DNA of 64,000 nucleotides from Chloroflexota bacterium (GTDB lineage: Bacteria; Chloroflexota; Limnocylindria; QHBO01). Both the position numbers and the translations under genes were made by a program. Shown here in pieces: positions 50,336 through 60,088 of this stretch (positions within the stretch are counted from its first letter, which is position 1; every line of letters begins with the position of its first letter). The stretch is from assembly GCA_025699005.1 (NCBI GenBank), contig JAILWI010000001.1:1-64000 (forward strand), given 5' to 3'. The notes below the pieces were generated by a model. The model did not search any database and was not told the DNA's origin. It saw only the letters and a program-made list of their open reading frames with translations.

Positions 50336-51007
50336 ATGAACCGACGAACTTCCGCGATGGGGCGCATCCTCGCGACCCTGGCCCTGATCACCGTGGTGGT
50401 GGCCGGCGCCCTCATCGCCATCCCCAGCATCATGAACGCCGATGCTCCCGAGCCGCCCCCGAGCCGGGGGCCGACGCAGGAGCCGACCCAGCAGCCGAGC
50501 CGATCGCCGTCCCCAACCCCTGATCCGACCGACACGGCGGACGGGCTGATCTCCGGACCCGTGGAGATCGAGGACGAGGGTGATGGCTTCCGCCTGGATC
50601 TCCCGGACGGCTGGTACACCAATGCGCCCGGCAGCAGCGAGGATCCTTACCGGTGGTTCGGTCCCGAACCGTTCGACCCTGTCACCGCCGACACCTGGAC
50701 CGTGCCGATCACCATCTCGATGCAGGTGGGCGGCAGCTATGGCCCGGGCGGCAAGGTGATCTCGCAGAAGGCAGTCACCGTCGGTGGCTTTTCTGCCGTG
50801 CGCATGGAGATCCAGGGTGAGGCCGGTGGCTTCATCCCACCGAACGCCCTGAACACGGCCTACCTCGTCGCCGTCGACGGAGAGCCGGTCCGGGATCAGT
50901 TCCCGGGGCGCTGGCTGCTGGCGGCGCTCCATGGGCAGGCCGGCGACTACGAGGCGAACCAGCTCGTTCTCGACCAGCTCCTGGGTACGCTCGAAGTTCT
51001 CGACTGA
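50336..51007 (+). CDS. Secreted or membrane-anchored hypothetical protein
   Basis: 223 residues from ATG 50336. One hydrophobic N-terminal segment (ILATLALITVVVAGALIAIP) acts as signal or anchor, then a Pro/Thr/Ser linker (about 45-75, PEPPPSRGPTQEPTQQPSRS), then a compact domain (VEIEDEGDGFRLDLPDGW ... GTLEVLD) without recognised motifs. The layout, anchor, Pro-rich wall spacer and outer domain, is typical of surface proteins of high-GC monoderms. Function unknown. Confidence 0.78.
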   Translation: MNRRTSAMGRILATLALITVVVAGALIAIPSIMNADAPEPPPSRGPTQEPTQQPSRSPSPTPDPTDTADGLISGPVEIEDEGDGFRLDLPDGWYTNAPGSSEDPYRWFGPEPFDPVTADTWTVPITISMQVGGSYGPGGKVISQKAVTVGGFSAVRMEIQGEAGGFIPPNALNTAYLVAVDGEPVRDQFPGRWLLAALHGQAGDYEANQLVLDQLLGTLEVLD

Positions 51008-51042
51008 GGAGCGAGCCTCCGGCGCTGCGTGGCAAGCAAACG

Positions 51043-51065
51043 GGCCCGCCCCACCGGGGCGGGCC
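51043..51065 (+). terminator. GC-rich terminator-like hairpin
   Basis: GGCCCGCCCC (51043-51052) and GGGGCGGGCC (51056-51065), perfect 10-bp stem, loop ACC. No T-run, but well placed 36 bases after the secreted-protein stop. Confidence 0.65.
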
Positions 51066-51200
51066 TCATGCCACATCCCTCGAGTCCGAGCCGGCCGGAT
51101 TGCCCGTCCGCGCGATCGGCGTACCGGCGCGATCGCGCTCCCGACCACCATCGTCCGCTAGAATCGGCGGAGCCTGACCCGCGCCGCAGGAGACGACGCC

Positions 51201-52241
51201 GTGTACGCCGACGAGTTCAGTATCTACGCCGGCAACGCCAATCGGCCCCTGGCCGAACGCATCACGCGCTACCTCAAGACCCAGCTCGGCGACGTCGAGG
51301 TGTTCCAGTTCGCCAACGAGAACATCTTCGTGCGCGTCATGGAGAACGTCCGCGAACAGGACGTCTTCCTGGTCCAGCCCACCAGCCGGCCGGTGAACCA
51401 GTCGATCATGGAGCTGCTCATCATGATCGACGCGTTCAAGCGCGCCTCTGCGGGCCGCATCACGGCGGTCATCCCGCACTACAGCTACGGCCGCTCCGAC
51501 AAGAAGGACCAGCCGCGCGTGCCGATCACGGCCCGCCTGATCGCCGACATGCTCACCGTGGCCGGGGCCGATCGCGTCCTGACGATGGACCTCCACCAGG
51601 GACAGATCCAGGGCTTCTTCTCCATCCCCGTGGACGAGCTCACGGCCGTGAACCTGATCTGCGCCCACATCAAGCAGAAGCAGCTCGATGACATCGTCGT
51701 CGTCTCAGAGCTCGGGTTCGCGAAGAAGGCCCGCAACTTCGCCGAGCTGCTGCAGGCGCCGCTGGCCATCGTCGAGAAGCGGCGGCTCGGCAACCAGGAC
51801 CGCACCGAGGTGATGAATATCATCGGCGAGGTCGGCGGCAAGACGGCGGTGATCATCGACGACGAAGTGGACACGGCAGGGTCGCTCATGGAGGCGGTCG
51901 GTGCGCTCGAGGCAGCCGGCGCGCGGGCGATCTACAGCTGTGCGACCCATGGCGTCTTCTCGGGCTCGGCGCTCGAGCGCATCGCGCGCTCGCCACTGAC
52001 CGAGGTCATCGTGACCGACACGATTCCGCTGCCGCCGGAGGCCGACGACCCGCGGATCACCGTCCTGAGCGTCGCACCCCTGTTCGGCGAGGCGATCAAG
52101 CGAATCCACCGCGGCGAGAGCGTCGGCGCCCTCTTCAGCTCCGAGGTCGAGCTGGTCGAGGAGATGACCTTCTGGGACGAGGATGCCGACGACGAGGTCG
52201 ACGGCCTGCCTGAGCCCTTTCAGGTGAGCGCCGGCGGCTGA
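51201..52241 (+). CDS. prs: Ribose-phosphate pyrophosphokinase
   Basis: 346 residues. PRPP synthetase signature HYSYGRSDKKDQPRVPIT (flexible loop), DLHQGQIQGFF, KRRLGNQD and the PRPP loop VIIDDEVDTAGS. The last ~30 residues (VELVEEMTFWDEDADDEVDG) form an acidic tail beyond the usual end. GTG 51201 has CAGGAGAC ahead; a TAGAAT box at 51159-51164 may be the -10. The product of RpiB-linked metabolism, ribose-5-P, is its substrate. Confidence 0.95.
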   Translation: MYADEFSIYAGNANRPLAERITRYLKTQLGDVEVFQFANENIFVRVMENVREQDVFLVQPTSRPVNQSIMELLIMIDAFKRASAGRITAVIPHYSYGRSDKKDQPRVPITARLIADMLTVAGADRVLTMDLHQGQIQGFFSIPVDELTAVNLICAHIKQKQLDDIVVVSELGFAKKARNFAELLQAPLAIVEKRRLGNQDRTEVMNIIGEVGGKTAVIIDDEVDTAGSLMEAVGALEAAGARAIYSCATHGVFSGSALERIARSPLTEVIVTDTIPLPPEADDPRITVLSVAPLFGEAIKRIHRGESVGALFSSEVELVEEMTFWDEDADDEVDGLPEPFQVSAGG

Positions 52242-53191
52242 TGAGCGACGCCAGGCTCGGGATCCTGCTCTGGAGCCAGGCGACCGACTGGGCCGACTTC
52301 GAGCGAGCGGCGGTCCGCATCGACGAGCTCGGCTACGAGTCGCTGTGGACCTGGGATCACCTCCACGCCATCTTCGGCGACCCCCATCAGCCGATCTTCG
52401 AGGGCTACACGACCCTCGCCGCGTGGGCGAAGGTCACCAGCCAGGTCCGTCTCGGCCTGCTCGTCGGAGCGAACACGTTCCGCAATCCCGGGCTCGTCGC
52501 GAAGTCGGTCACCACGATCGACCATCTCAGCGGCGGCCGAGCGATCCTCGGGCTCGGCGGCGCCTGGTTCGAGCTCGAGCACCGCGAGCACGGCATCGAG
52601 TTCGGTCGCAGCCCCGGCACCCGCCTCACCTGGCTCGACGAGGCGGTCGGCGGCATCCGGTCGATGCTCGACGGCGAGCCCGTCACCTCTCCGCCGGACG
52701 GCCGCTACCGGTTCGACAACCTGCGCCAGCATCCGCTCCCGGTCCAGGACCACCTGCCGATCATGATCGGCGGCTCCGGAGAGAAGAAGACCCTGCGCAC
52801 CGTGGCGAAGTACGCCGACATGTGGAACGCCATGGGCAGCATCGAGAAGCTGCGACGCAAAGACGGCGTCCTGCGCGAGCACTGCGAAGCCGTCGGGCGA
52901 GATACGAACGAGATCCTGCGCACCGTCGGCTGCAAGCCGATCATCCGCGACACGGAGGCCGAGGCACGCCGGGTGTGGGAGGCCCAGATGGAGCACAACC
53001 GAACGCCGATGGCAGACGTCGAGAACGACGACACGTTCTGGGTCGGCACCCCCGACCAGTTGGCGGAGACGATGATCGCCTGCCGCGAGATCGGCTTCTC
53101 GACGTTCCTCGCGGAGCTCGCCGCCCCGTATGACGACGAGACGATCGAGCGCTGGATCGGCGAGGTCAAGCCGATGGTCGACCGGGCCTGA
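52241..53191 (+). CDS. Luciferase-like (LLM class) oxidoreductase, probably F420-dependent
   Basis: 316 residues. TIM-barrel LLM motifs are LGILLWSQATDWADFERAAVRIDELGYESLWTWDH, VRLGLLVGANTFRNPGLVAKSVTTIDHLSGGRAILGLGGAW, and PLPVQDHLPIMIGGSGEKKTL. The GGSGEKKTL pattern fits the TIGR03560 F420-dependent group. Substrate unknown. Its ATG overlaps the prs stop (TGATG). Confidence 0.85.
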   Translation: MSDARLGILLWSQATDWADFERAAVRIDELGYESLWTWDHLHAIFGDPHQPIFEGYTTLAAWAKVTSQVRLGLLVGANTFRNPGLVAKSVTTIDHLSGGRAILGLGGAWFELEHREHGIEFGRSPGTRLTWLDEAVGGIRSMLDGEPVTSPPDGRYRFDNLRQHPLPVQDHLPIMIGGSGEKKTLRTVAKYADMWNAMGSIEKLRRKDGVLREHCEAVGRDTNEILRTVGCKPIIRDTEAEARRVWEAQMEHNRTPMADVENDDTFWVGTPDQLAETMIACREIGFSTFLAELAAPYDDETIERWIGEVKPMVDRA

Positions 53192-53197
53192 GAGCCA

Positions 53198-54055
53198 TCA
53201 GCTGACGGCCGCGACGGTCCGGCCGGTGACCTCGGCCCACCGCGCATCCCACCACTTCGGGAGGAGGCCCGCCTCGCGCACGGCGCGCAGCATCCCGCGG
53301 ATGTCGTCATAGTCGCTCGCCTCGACGGCGACGAACCGGTCGATCCCGGCGGCATGGAGCACCGGCTTGGCCGACGCCTCCTCCCCGAGCCCCATCAGTC
53401 CGTGGCGCAGGAGCGAGCGCTGCTCGTCGCTGAGCCGGCGGCGGGACGCCACGATCGGCTGGACGGTGGACGGGCCGAGCGTCGCGACGATGCGAATGCG
53501 GCGCCGAAGCCATGGCATGGTCCGCAGCCAGATCGCCAGGACCTGCGAGTCGATCGCGGTCCAGTCCGCCCGACCGTCGATCACCATCCGCAGCGACTCG
53601 TCGTGGAACCCGGCCTCGATCCAATCTCCGAGGAACGCGGCGGGCCGTCCGGTGGCCGCCAGGTGATGCAGCACGACCATGAAACCCGAGTGGCTGTACG
53701 GCTCGTTGTACGCCCACCGTGAACCGGCGAGGTCGTCGAAGGCGACGGCGAGGCTGTCCGAGCGCACGACGACATCCGAGAAGTACACCGGCCTGCCGCC
53801 GTAGCGCGGCCCGCGCAGGACGGGTGCCGCCACCGGCTCCATGAGGATCGTTCCCGCCTCCTCGAGGAGCAGGTACGGGATGCTGCACACGAAGCACACG
53901 TGGTCGACGTCCGCCGTGCAGCGCCGATAGTCGGCGGCGACCACCAGCTCGGCCGGACGCGTGAGCCAGTCGCCCATTCGACGCGCGGCGTAGGCATACG
54001 CGGGGAGCACGCCCGGGGCGAGGTGGGTGGCGACGCGAAGCGGTCGACGTGTCAT
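53198..54055 (-). CDS. PhnD-like periplasmic-binding-fold protein without signal peptide
   Basis: 285 residues. The pattern (VYFSDVVVRSDSLAVAFDDLAGSRWAYNEPYSHSGFMVVLHHLA, GSH-type IEAGFHDESLRMVIDGRADWTAIDSQVLAI) matches phosphate/phosphonate ABC binding proteins. There is no N-terminal signal or lipobox from ATG 54055; relatives without signals are known and may be cytosolic sensors. No permease or ATPase is near. Single - gene between + genes. Confidence 0.72.
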   Translation of the reverse strand: MTRRPLRVATHLAPGVLPAYAYAARRMGDWLTRPAELVVAADYRRCTADVDHVCFVCSIPYLLLEEAGTILMEPVAAPVLRGPRYGGRPVYFSDVVVRSDSLAVAFDDLAGSRWAYNEPYSHSGFMVVLHHLAATGRPAAFLGDWIEAGFHDESLRMVIDGRADWTAIDSQVLAIWLRTMPWLRRRIRIVATLGPSTVQPIVASRRRLSDEQRSLLRHGLMGLGEEASAKPVLHAAGIDRFVAVEASDYDDIRGMLRAVREAGLLPKWWDARWAEVTGRTVAAVS

Positions 54056-54204
54056 GCGACTCGGGACGCCTGCATCCGTCGCCTCGCCATTCCGCCTCCG
54101 ATCGCGCAACTGCCCCGCCCCATGATTGAGCTTGGTCGTCGACCGGTCAATGCGGCCACGGTAGGCTCCAGGGTCCCGGGGCGGGTGTGATCCGCGCGGC
54201 GGGC

Positions 54205-54210
54205 TATACT
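54205..54210 (+). promoter_or_regulatory. -10 box of secA (near-leaderless)
   Basis: TATACT, 10 bases before the secA ATG, with CGGCCTCCCG between and no Shine-Dalgarno. Confidence 0.55.
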
Positions 54211-54220
54211 CGGCCTCCCG

Positions 54221-57100
54221 ATGTTCAAGTTCCTGTCCCGCCTGGGGGACTCCAACGAGCGCGAGGTTCGCGCCCTCCAGCCGCTCGTCGATCGCATCAA
54301 TGCGATCGAGCCGGAGATCCAGGCCATGTCCGACGCCGAGCTCGCCGGCCAGACCGAGGCGCTCCGCGCACGGCTCCGCGAGTCGATCGGCGACATCCTG
54401 CTCCCGATCGAGCAGCGCGAAACCGATCCTGACGAGGACGCCGCCGAATCGGCGCTCGCCGGCGCGGACGCCGCGCGGCTGGCGGATCAGCTCAAGCGAC
54501 AGCGCGAGGCCGAGCTCAAGCAGATCAACGCGGCGCTCGACGAGATCCTGCCCGAGGCGTTCGCCTCCGTCCGCGAGGCCATGGTCCGATCACTCGGGAA
54601 GCGCCACTACGACGTCCAGCTCATGGGTGGCGTCGTCCTCCACCGGGGCGCCATCGCCGAGCAGCGCACCGGCGAGGGAAAGACGTTCGTCGCGCCGCTG
54701 GCGGCCTTCCTCAATGGCCTGGTCGGCCGCGGCGTCCACGTGGTCACCACGAACGACTACCTGGCCAAGCGCGACGCGCAGTGGATCGGCGCCGTCTTCC
54801 ACCGGTTGGGGATGAGCGTCGGGAGCGTTCAGAACGCCGGCGCCTACGTGTTCGACCCGGAGTTCCCGGCCACGGATGAGCGGCTGCAGAACCTCCGGCC
54901 GGCCTCACGCCAGGAGGCGTACGCGGCCGATGTGACGTACGGCACGAACAACGAGTTCGGGTTCGACTTCCTGCGCGACAACCTCGTCGTCGATCTCGCC
55001 ACGCGCTCCCAGCGTGGCCACTTCTTCGCCATCGTCGACGAGGTCGACAACATCCTCATCGACGAAGCCCGGACGCCGCTCATCATCAGCGGCAACGCCG
55101 AGGAGTCCGCCGACAAGTACCTCCAGTTCGCACGCCTCGTTCCCCGCCTCAAGGCCGAAGAGGACTACGTCGTCGACGAGAAGTTCAAGCAGGTGGCCAT
55201 CACCGAGGCCGGCACCGACAAGATGGAGCAATGGCTGGGCGTCGAGAACATGTTCGCCGACGACTTCAGCCTGGCCCGCCACCTCGAGCAGGCGCTGAAG
55301 GCGCAGGTCCTCTACCAGCGCGACCGTGACTACGTCGTGAAGGACGGCGAGGTGATCATCGTCGACGAGTTCACCGGCCGCCTCATGCCGGGGCGCCGAT
55401 GGTCCGAGGGCCTCCATCAGGCGGTCGAGGCCAAGGAGGGTGTGACCGTCCGGAACGAGCAGCGGACGCTCGCCACGGTCACGTTCCAGAACTACTTCCG
55501 GATGTACGACAAGCTCGCGGGCATGACCGGCACCGCGGAGACCGAGGCGGAGGAGTTCGCGAAGATCTACGGCCTCGAGGTCGTCGTGATCCCGACGCAC
55601 CGAGAGATGATCCGCGCCGACTACGCGGATCTCATCTACGCCAAGCAGTCCGCGAAGTGGAACGCGGTCGCCGAGGAGATCGCCGAGGAGCACGAGAAGG
55701 GCAGGCCCGTCCTCGTCGGCACGATCAGCGTCGAGGTTTCCGAGATGCTCGGCGAGATGCTGAAGCGCCGAGGGATCAAGCACAACGTGCTGAACGCCAA
55801 GCTCCACGAGCGAGAGGCGGAGATCATCGCGCAGGCCGGCCGCTCGGGCGCGGTGACCATCGCCACGAACATGGCGGGTCGCGGCACCGACATCCTCCTG
55901 GGCGGCAACCCGGAGGTGCTCGCCACCGAGCTGCTTCACAAGCAGGGCACGAACATTCTCGAGGCGACGCCCGAGCAGTACGCCGCGGCCCTGGCCGAGG
56001 CTGAGGCCGTGTGCGCCGCCGACAAGGAGAAGGTCATCGCCGCCGGCGGCCTCCACATCGTCGGCACCGAGCGGCACGACGCGCGGCGCATCGACAACCA
56101 GCTCCGCGGGCGCGCCGGGCGGCAGGGCGATCCGGGCAGCTCCCGCTTCTACCTGTCCCTCGAGGACGACCTCATGCGTCGCTTCGCCAGCGACCGCGTC
56201 CAGGGCATCATGAAGACGCTCGGCTTCACGGATGACACGGCGCTCGAGTCGAAGATGGTGAGCAAGACCATCGAGAACGCCCAGACCCGTGTCGAGGGCT
56301 ACAACTTCGACACACGCAAGCACGTCGTCCAGTACGACGACGTGATCAACCGCCAGCGCGAGACGATCTACCGCGAGCGCGATCGCATCCTGCGGTCCTC
56401 GAACCTCGGGCCGACGATCGAGGCGATGCTCAGCGACGAGATCGCCGCGCTCGTGGCGGAGCACACCGCCGCCGAGTACGCCTCGGAGTGGAACCGCGAC
56501 GGGCTCAAGACGCAGCTCATGACGATGGTGCCGTCGCTCGGCGAGGCGGACCTGCGGGTCATCGACGACAGTGGGGACGTCGCAGTCCTGACCGAGGAGC
56601 TCGCGACGCTGGTCCGTGAGCGCTACGAGGCGAAGCGCAGCGAGGTCGGCGAGGAGGGCATCGGCGTCCTCGAGCGGCTCGTGCTGCTGCGAGTCATCGA
56701 CTCGCTGTGGGTCGAGCACCTGACCGCCGTCGACGACATGCGCCGCGGCATCGGGCTGCGAGCCTACTCGCAGCGCGACCCGCTCAACGAGTTCAAGATC
56801 GAGGCATACCGGATGTTCGACGAGCTGAAGTCGACGATCCGCCACGACGTGACGCACACGATCTTCCGCGTGACGCTGCAGGCACACCAGCACCCGGCTC
56901 GACCGGTGGCACGCAACGTGGTGGAAGGGCGCGCAGCCGTCGGCGCCGGCACCGCCTCCGCGGCCGGGGCAGCGACGGCCGTCGCGACGGCGGGTAACGG
57001 CAATGGCGCTCCCGCGGCGCGCAGCGGTCCGAAGATCGGCCGCAATGACCCGTGCTATTGCGGGTCAGGCAAGAAGTTCAAGAAGTGCCACGGGGCGTGA
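54221..57100 (+). CDS. secA: Preprotein translocase ATPase SecA
   Basis: 959 residues. DEAD motor 1 has [32 protein letters not shown]; motor 2 has [14 protein letters not shown] and [22 protein letters not shown]; the preprotein cross-linking domain and helical scaffold lie between. The C-terminus is an Ala/Gly linker plus the SEC-C zinc motif [19 protein letters not shown]. Drives protein export through SecYEG. Its stop overlaps the next gene (GTGA). Confidence 0.98.
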   Translation: MFKFLSRLGDSNEREVRALQPLVDRINAIEPEIQAMSDAELAGQTEALRARLRESIGDILLPIEQRETDPDEDAAESALAGADAARLADQLKRQREAELKQINAALDEILPEAFASVREAMVRSLGKRHYDVQLMGGVVLHRGAIAEQRTGEGKTFVAPLAAFLNGLVGRGVHVVTTNDYLAKRDAQWIGAVFHRLGMSVGSVQNAGAYVFDPEFPATDERLQNLRPASRQEAYAADVTYGTNNEFGFDFLRDNLVVDLATRSQRGHFFAIVDEVDNILIDEARTPLIISGNAEESADKYLQFARLVPRLKAEEDYVVDEKFKQVAITEAGTDKMEQWLGVENMFADDFSLARHLEQALKAQVLYQRDRDYVVKDGEVIIVDEFTGRLMPGRRWSEGLHQAVEAKEGVTVRNEQRTLATVTFQNYFRMYDKLAGMTGTAETEAEEFAKIYGLEVVVIPTHREMIRADYADLIYAKQSAKWNAVAEEIAEEHEKGRPVLVGTISVEVSEMLGEMLKRRGIKHNVLNAKLHEREAEIIAQAGRSGAVTIATNMAGRGTDILLGGNPEVLATELLHKQGTNILEATPEQYAAALAEAEAVCAADKEKVIAAGGLHIVGTERHDARRIDNQLRGRAGRQGDPGSSRFYLSLEDDLMRRFASDRVQGIMKTLGFTDDTALESKMVSKTIENAQTRVEGYNFDTRKHVVQYDDVINRQRETIYRERDRILRSSNLGPTIEAMLSDEIAALVAEHTAAEYASEWNRDGLKTQLMTMVPSLGEADLRVIDDSGDVAVLTEELATLVRERYEAKRSEVGEEGIGVLERLVLLRVIDSLWVEHLTAVDDMRRGIGLRAYSQRDPLNEFKIEAYRMFDELKSTIRHDVTHTIFRVTLQAHQHPARPVARNVVEGRAAVGAGTASAAGAATAVATAGNGNGAPAARSGPKIGRNDPCYCGSGKKFKKCHGA

Positions 57101-57612
57101 CGGACGCGACGACGGCGATCGAGCCGATCGAGCTGACCCTCGAGCTCGGCGTGGACCCCGAGGATGCCTTCACGTCATTCGCCGACCGGTTCCGAACCTG
57201 GTGGCCGTCGGAGGCGTCGTGGTCCGGCGCCGGCCTCGAGTCCATCGGCATCGAGCCATTCGTCGGCGGATTCTGCTACGAGCGCGGTCCCCACGGCCTT
57301 CGCCTGGACTGGGGTCGCGTCACGGCCTGGGAGCCACCGAACCGCCTCGCCTTCGCGTGGCTCATCGGGGCCGACCGGACGCCCGAGCCGAACCCCGCCC
57401 ACGCCAGCGAGGTCGAGGTCTCGTTCGCGCCGACTCCGGCAGGCACCCGGCTGGTGCTCGTGCATCGCGGCTTCGAGCGGCATCGGGGCGATGGCGTCGC
57501 ATATCGGCGTGCGATGGCGTCGAACGACGCCGGCTGGCCGATGCTCCTGGAACGCTACCGCGCGCTGATCGTGCGCCGCACCGAGGCCCCGTGGGAGGGC
57601 CTCACGACCTGA
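57097..57612 (+). CDS. SRPBCC (AHSA1-like) protein
   Basis: 171 residues from GTG 57097, overlapping the secA stop by 4 bp. START-like pattern: [91 protein letters not shown]. Such AHSA1-type proteins are often ligand-binding or antitoxin-like; role unknown. Coupled to secA translation. Confidence 0.8.
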   Translation: MTDATTAIEPIELTLELGVDPEDAFTSFADRFRTWWPSEASWSGAGLESIGIEPFVGGFCYERGPHGLRLDWGRVTAWEPPNRLAFAWLIGADRTPEPNPAHASEVEVSFAPTPAGTRLVLVHRGFERHRGDGVAYRRAMASNDAGWPMLLERYRALIVRRTEAPWEGLTT

Positions 57613-57615
57613 AGG

Positions 57616-57777
57616 TCAGTTGTCGCCGCGACGGTCGGGTGGCGCGAGCGGCACGTCGCCACCCCCGTCCTCATCGGCTCCGTAGCGTCGCTTCCGGCGC
57701 TGCCACATGCGCAGCGGGAAGAGCACGATGGTCGCAAGGGCGATGAATCCCACGATGACGAGGAACGGGTCGGGCAT
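57616..57777 (-). CDS. Small single-span membrane protein (53 aa)
   Basis: It reads MPDPFLVIVGFIALATIVLF as N-terminal helix, then a basic stretch (RMWQRRKRRYG) and an acidic/polar tail ending DRRGDN. Positive-inside rule puts the C-terminus in the cytoplasm. No family recognised. Convergent with the SRPBCC gene by 3 bases. Its base composition and periodicity look coding, but it is short. Confidence 0.55.
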   Translation of the reverse strand: MPDPFLVIVGFIALATIVLFPLRMWQRRKRRYGADEDGGGDVPLAPPDRRGDN

Positions 57778-57907
57778 GCCCTCATCATCGCCGATCGGCG
57801 GGACGATCGTGCGGGGTTGCGATATCTGAGCGAGCCGCTACGATGACCCCAACGATCGCGGCGAGGTCAATCCGGGCCCCTCGCGGCGCCCATAGGTGGA
57901 GGGATTC

Positions 57908-58207
57908 GTGAAGCAACTGACCGCACCACCGAGAGCCTCTGTTCCGCTCCCCGTCAGCACGGCGGCTCACCTTCCACCGGTCACCCGCTTCCGAGATCCA
58001 GACCTCCCCTACGAAGACCTCATCATGTGCGAGCGCGACTGCATGCGCTGCACGTATGCGGCGACCCTGAACTGCGACGGCAACTGCGGCGTCTGCCCGC
58101 GCCAGAGCTACTGCCCGTGCGTCAACCCGGCCAAGGTGCGGGCCAAGGGGAACCGATTGGCGGAGATGGCGGAGCTTCCGATGGTGGCGACCATTGGACG
58201 CAATTAG
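57908..58207 (+). CDS. Small cysteine-cluster protein of unknown function
   Basis: 99 residues from GTG 57908 with GGAGGG just ahead. Eight cysteines fall within ~31 residues: C-x3-C-x2-C-x7-C-x3-C-x2-C-x5-C-x-C (from MCERDCMRC to CPC). The arrangement suggests zinc or iron-sulfur binding. The rest is polar with no signal peptide. I do not recognise the family. Its last 14 bases overlap the start of prfB, so the two are translationally linked. Confidence 0.75.
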   Translation: MKQLTAPPRASVPLPVSTAAHLPPVTRFRDPDLPYEDLIMCERDCMRCTYAATLNCDGNCGVCPRQSYCPCVNPAKVRAKGNRLAEMAELPMVATIGRN

Positions 58208-59322
58208 GGACGAGGCGCAGCGGCTCGCGCGCCTCGTGACCGAGACGTCGGTGCGTCTTTGACCACGCCAGCAAAGAGGCCGAACTCGCCGAGCTGACCG
58301 AGCAGTCGGCCGATCCCAACCTGTGGAACGACCCCGCCGCCGCACAGACGATCATGCGGCGCGCCGAGGAGCTGCGTTCCGAGATCGAGACCTGGCAGTC
58401 CCTGGGCGAACGCGCGGCGGGCCTGGCCGAGATCGCCGAGATGGCGGCCGCCGATCCCGATGAGGCCGAGACGCTCCGTCCCGACCTCGAGCGAGACCTC
58501 GCCGCGCTCCAGGCCGACTGGAATCGGATGGAGCAGCAGCTCCTGCTCGGTGAGCCATTCGACGACCGCGGGGCGATCGTGTCGATTCACGCCGGCGCCG
58601 GAGGGACCGAGAGCCAGGACTGGGCCGAGATGCTGCTTCGGATGTACCTGCGCTGGGCGGAGCGTCATCGCTTCAAGACCGAGATTCTCGAAGCCACCGA
58701 GGGCGAGGGTGCAGGCCTCAAGAGCGTGAGCTTCAGCATCGACGGTCGCTGGGTCTACGGGCAGCTGCGCAGCGAGCGCGGCGTCCATCGGCTGGTTCGG
58801 ATCAGTCCGTTCGACTCGCAGAAGCGACGCCACACGACGTTCGCGCTGGTCGAGATCATGCCCGAGGTCCCCGAGGACGCGGAGGTGGAGATCGACGAGA
58901 AGGACCTGCGCGTCGACACCTACCGTGCCAGCGGCGCGGGCGGCCAGCACGTGAACAAGACCGACTCCGCGGTCCGGCTGACCCACGAGCCCACCGGCAT
59001 CGTCGTGGCGGTGCAGAGCGAGCGCAGCCAGCACCAGAACCGAGAGCGCGCCATGGCCGTTCTCCGCGCGAAGCTCATCGAGCGCCAGGAGCAGGAGCGC
59101 GAGGCCGAGATGGCCCGCCTCCGGGGCGAGCACGTCGAGGCCGGTTGGGGCAACCAGATCCGGTCGTACGTGCTCCAGCCCTACACGATGGTCAAAGACC
59201 TCCGCACCGGTGTCGAGACCTCGAACCCGACGGCCGTCCTGGACGGAGATCTCGACGCATTCATCGAGGGCTACCTGCGCTCGCGAGTCGGCGAGCCCGA
59301 GGGTTCGGCACCGGCGGGCTGA
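58194..59322 (+). CDS. prfB: Peptide chain release factor 2, with programmed +1 frameshift
   Basis: About 375 residues after a +1 shift. The zero frame starts at TTG 58194 and runs 22 codons ([20 protein letters not shown] then RL) to an in-frame TGA at 58260-58262 in CTT-TGA-C, the classic RF2 frameshift site; the main frame continues [20 protein letters not shown] from 58261. Low RF2 makes ribosomes pause at the TGA and shift, an autoregulatory loop. The codon tripeptide is SPF (RISPFDSQ), and GGQ lies in [19 protein letters not shown]. It reads UGA and UAA. The start codon is the least sure part. Confidence 0.93.
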
Positions 59323-59347
59323 TCCCCGGTACCATCGCGCCGATCCG

Positions 59348-60085
59348 ATGACATCCCTTCTGCGTCGACGGGCGCGCACCGCAGCACCGGAGACGTCGGT
59401 CATAGCCATGGTCGACGTGGGTATGACGTACCCCAACGGCAAGGTCGCCCTCGCCGATGTGAACGTCGAGATTCCGAACGGGGACTTCGTGTTCCTGGTC
59501 GGTCCATCGGGAGCCGGCAAGAGCACCTTCATCCGGCTGCTCATCCGCGAGCAGGTGCCCACCACCGGCTCGGTCCGGGTGGCTGGTCGCGACCTCGTGC
59601 GCATGCGTCGACGGCAGGTGCCGGCACTGCGCCGCCGCATCGGCATCGTGTTCCAGGACTTTCGCCTGCTGCCGAGCAAGACCGTCGCCGAGAACGTGGC
59701 CTTCGCACTCGACGTCACGGGGGCGCCGCGCTCCCACATCCGGCAGCGGGTGCCGCAGCTGCTGAGCCTGGTCGGGCTCCAGGACCACGCCCACCACCTG
59801 CCGACCCAGCTCTCGGGCGGCGAGCAGCAGCGGACGGCGATCGCGCGGGCCCTCGTCCACGCCCCGACGATCCTCATCGCCGACGAGCCGACCGGCAACC
59901 TCGACCCGGTGACGAGCTGGGAGATCATTCAGCTCCTCATCCAGATCAACGAGCTCGGGACGACGGTCCTCATGGCGACGCACAACCAGGAGATCGTGAA
60001 CGCCATGCGTCGTCGCGTCCTCGCGCTCGAGGGCGGGCACCTCGTCCGGGACGAGGCCGCGGCAGCCTACGAGCGAGAGTACTGA
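59348..60085 (+). CDS. ftsE: Cell-division ABC ATPase FtsE
   Basis: 245 residues from ATG 59348. ABC core: [22 protein letters not shown], Walker [11 protein letters not shown]-loop [19 protein letters not shown], signature LSGGEQQR, Walker [14 protein letters not shown] and switch His MATHNQEI. The first ~20 residues are basic and may be an overextension; a start at the inner MVDVG is possible. With FtsX it activates septal peptidoglycan hydrolases. Confidence 0.95.
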   Translation: MTSLLRRRARTAAPETSVIAMVDVGMTYPNGKVALADVNVEIPNGDFVFLVGPSGAGKSTFIRLLIREQVPTTGSVRVAGRDLVRMRRRQVPALRRRIGIVFQDFRLLPSKTVAENVAFALDVTGAPRSHIRQRVPQLLSLVGLQDHAHHLPTQLSGGEQQRTAIARALVHAPTILIADEPTGNLDPVTSWEIIQLLIQINELGTTVLMATHNQEIVNAMRRRVLALEGGHLVRDEAAAAYEREY

Positions 60086-60088
60086 CCG

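Noticed and set aside
58354-59322. prfB starting at ATG 58354
   Set aside because: Loses the conserved N-terminal domain; the similarity continues upstream to the CTT TGA C frameshift site.
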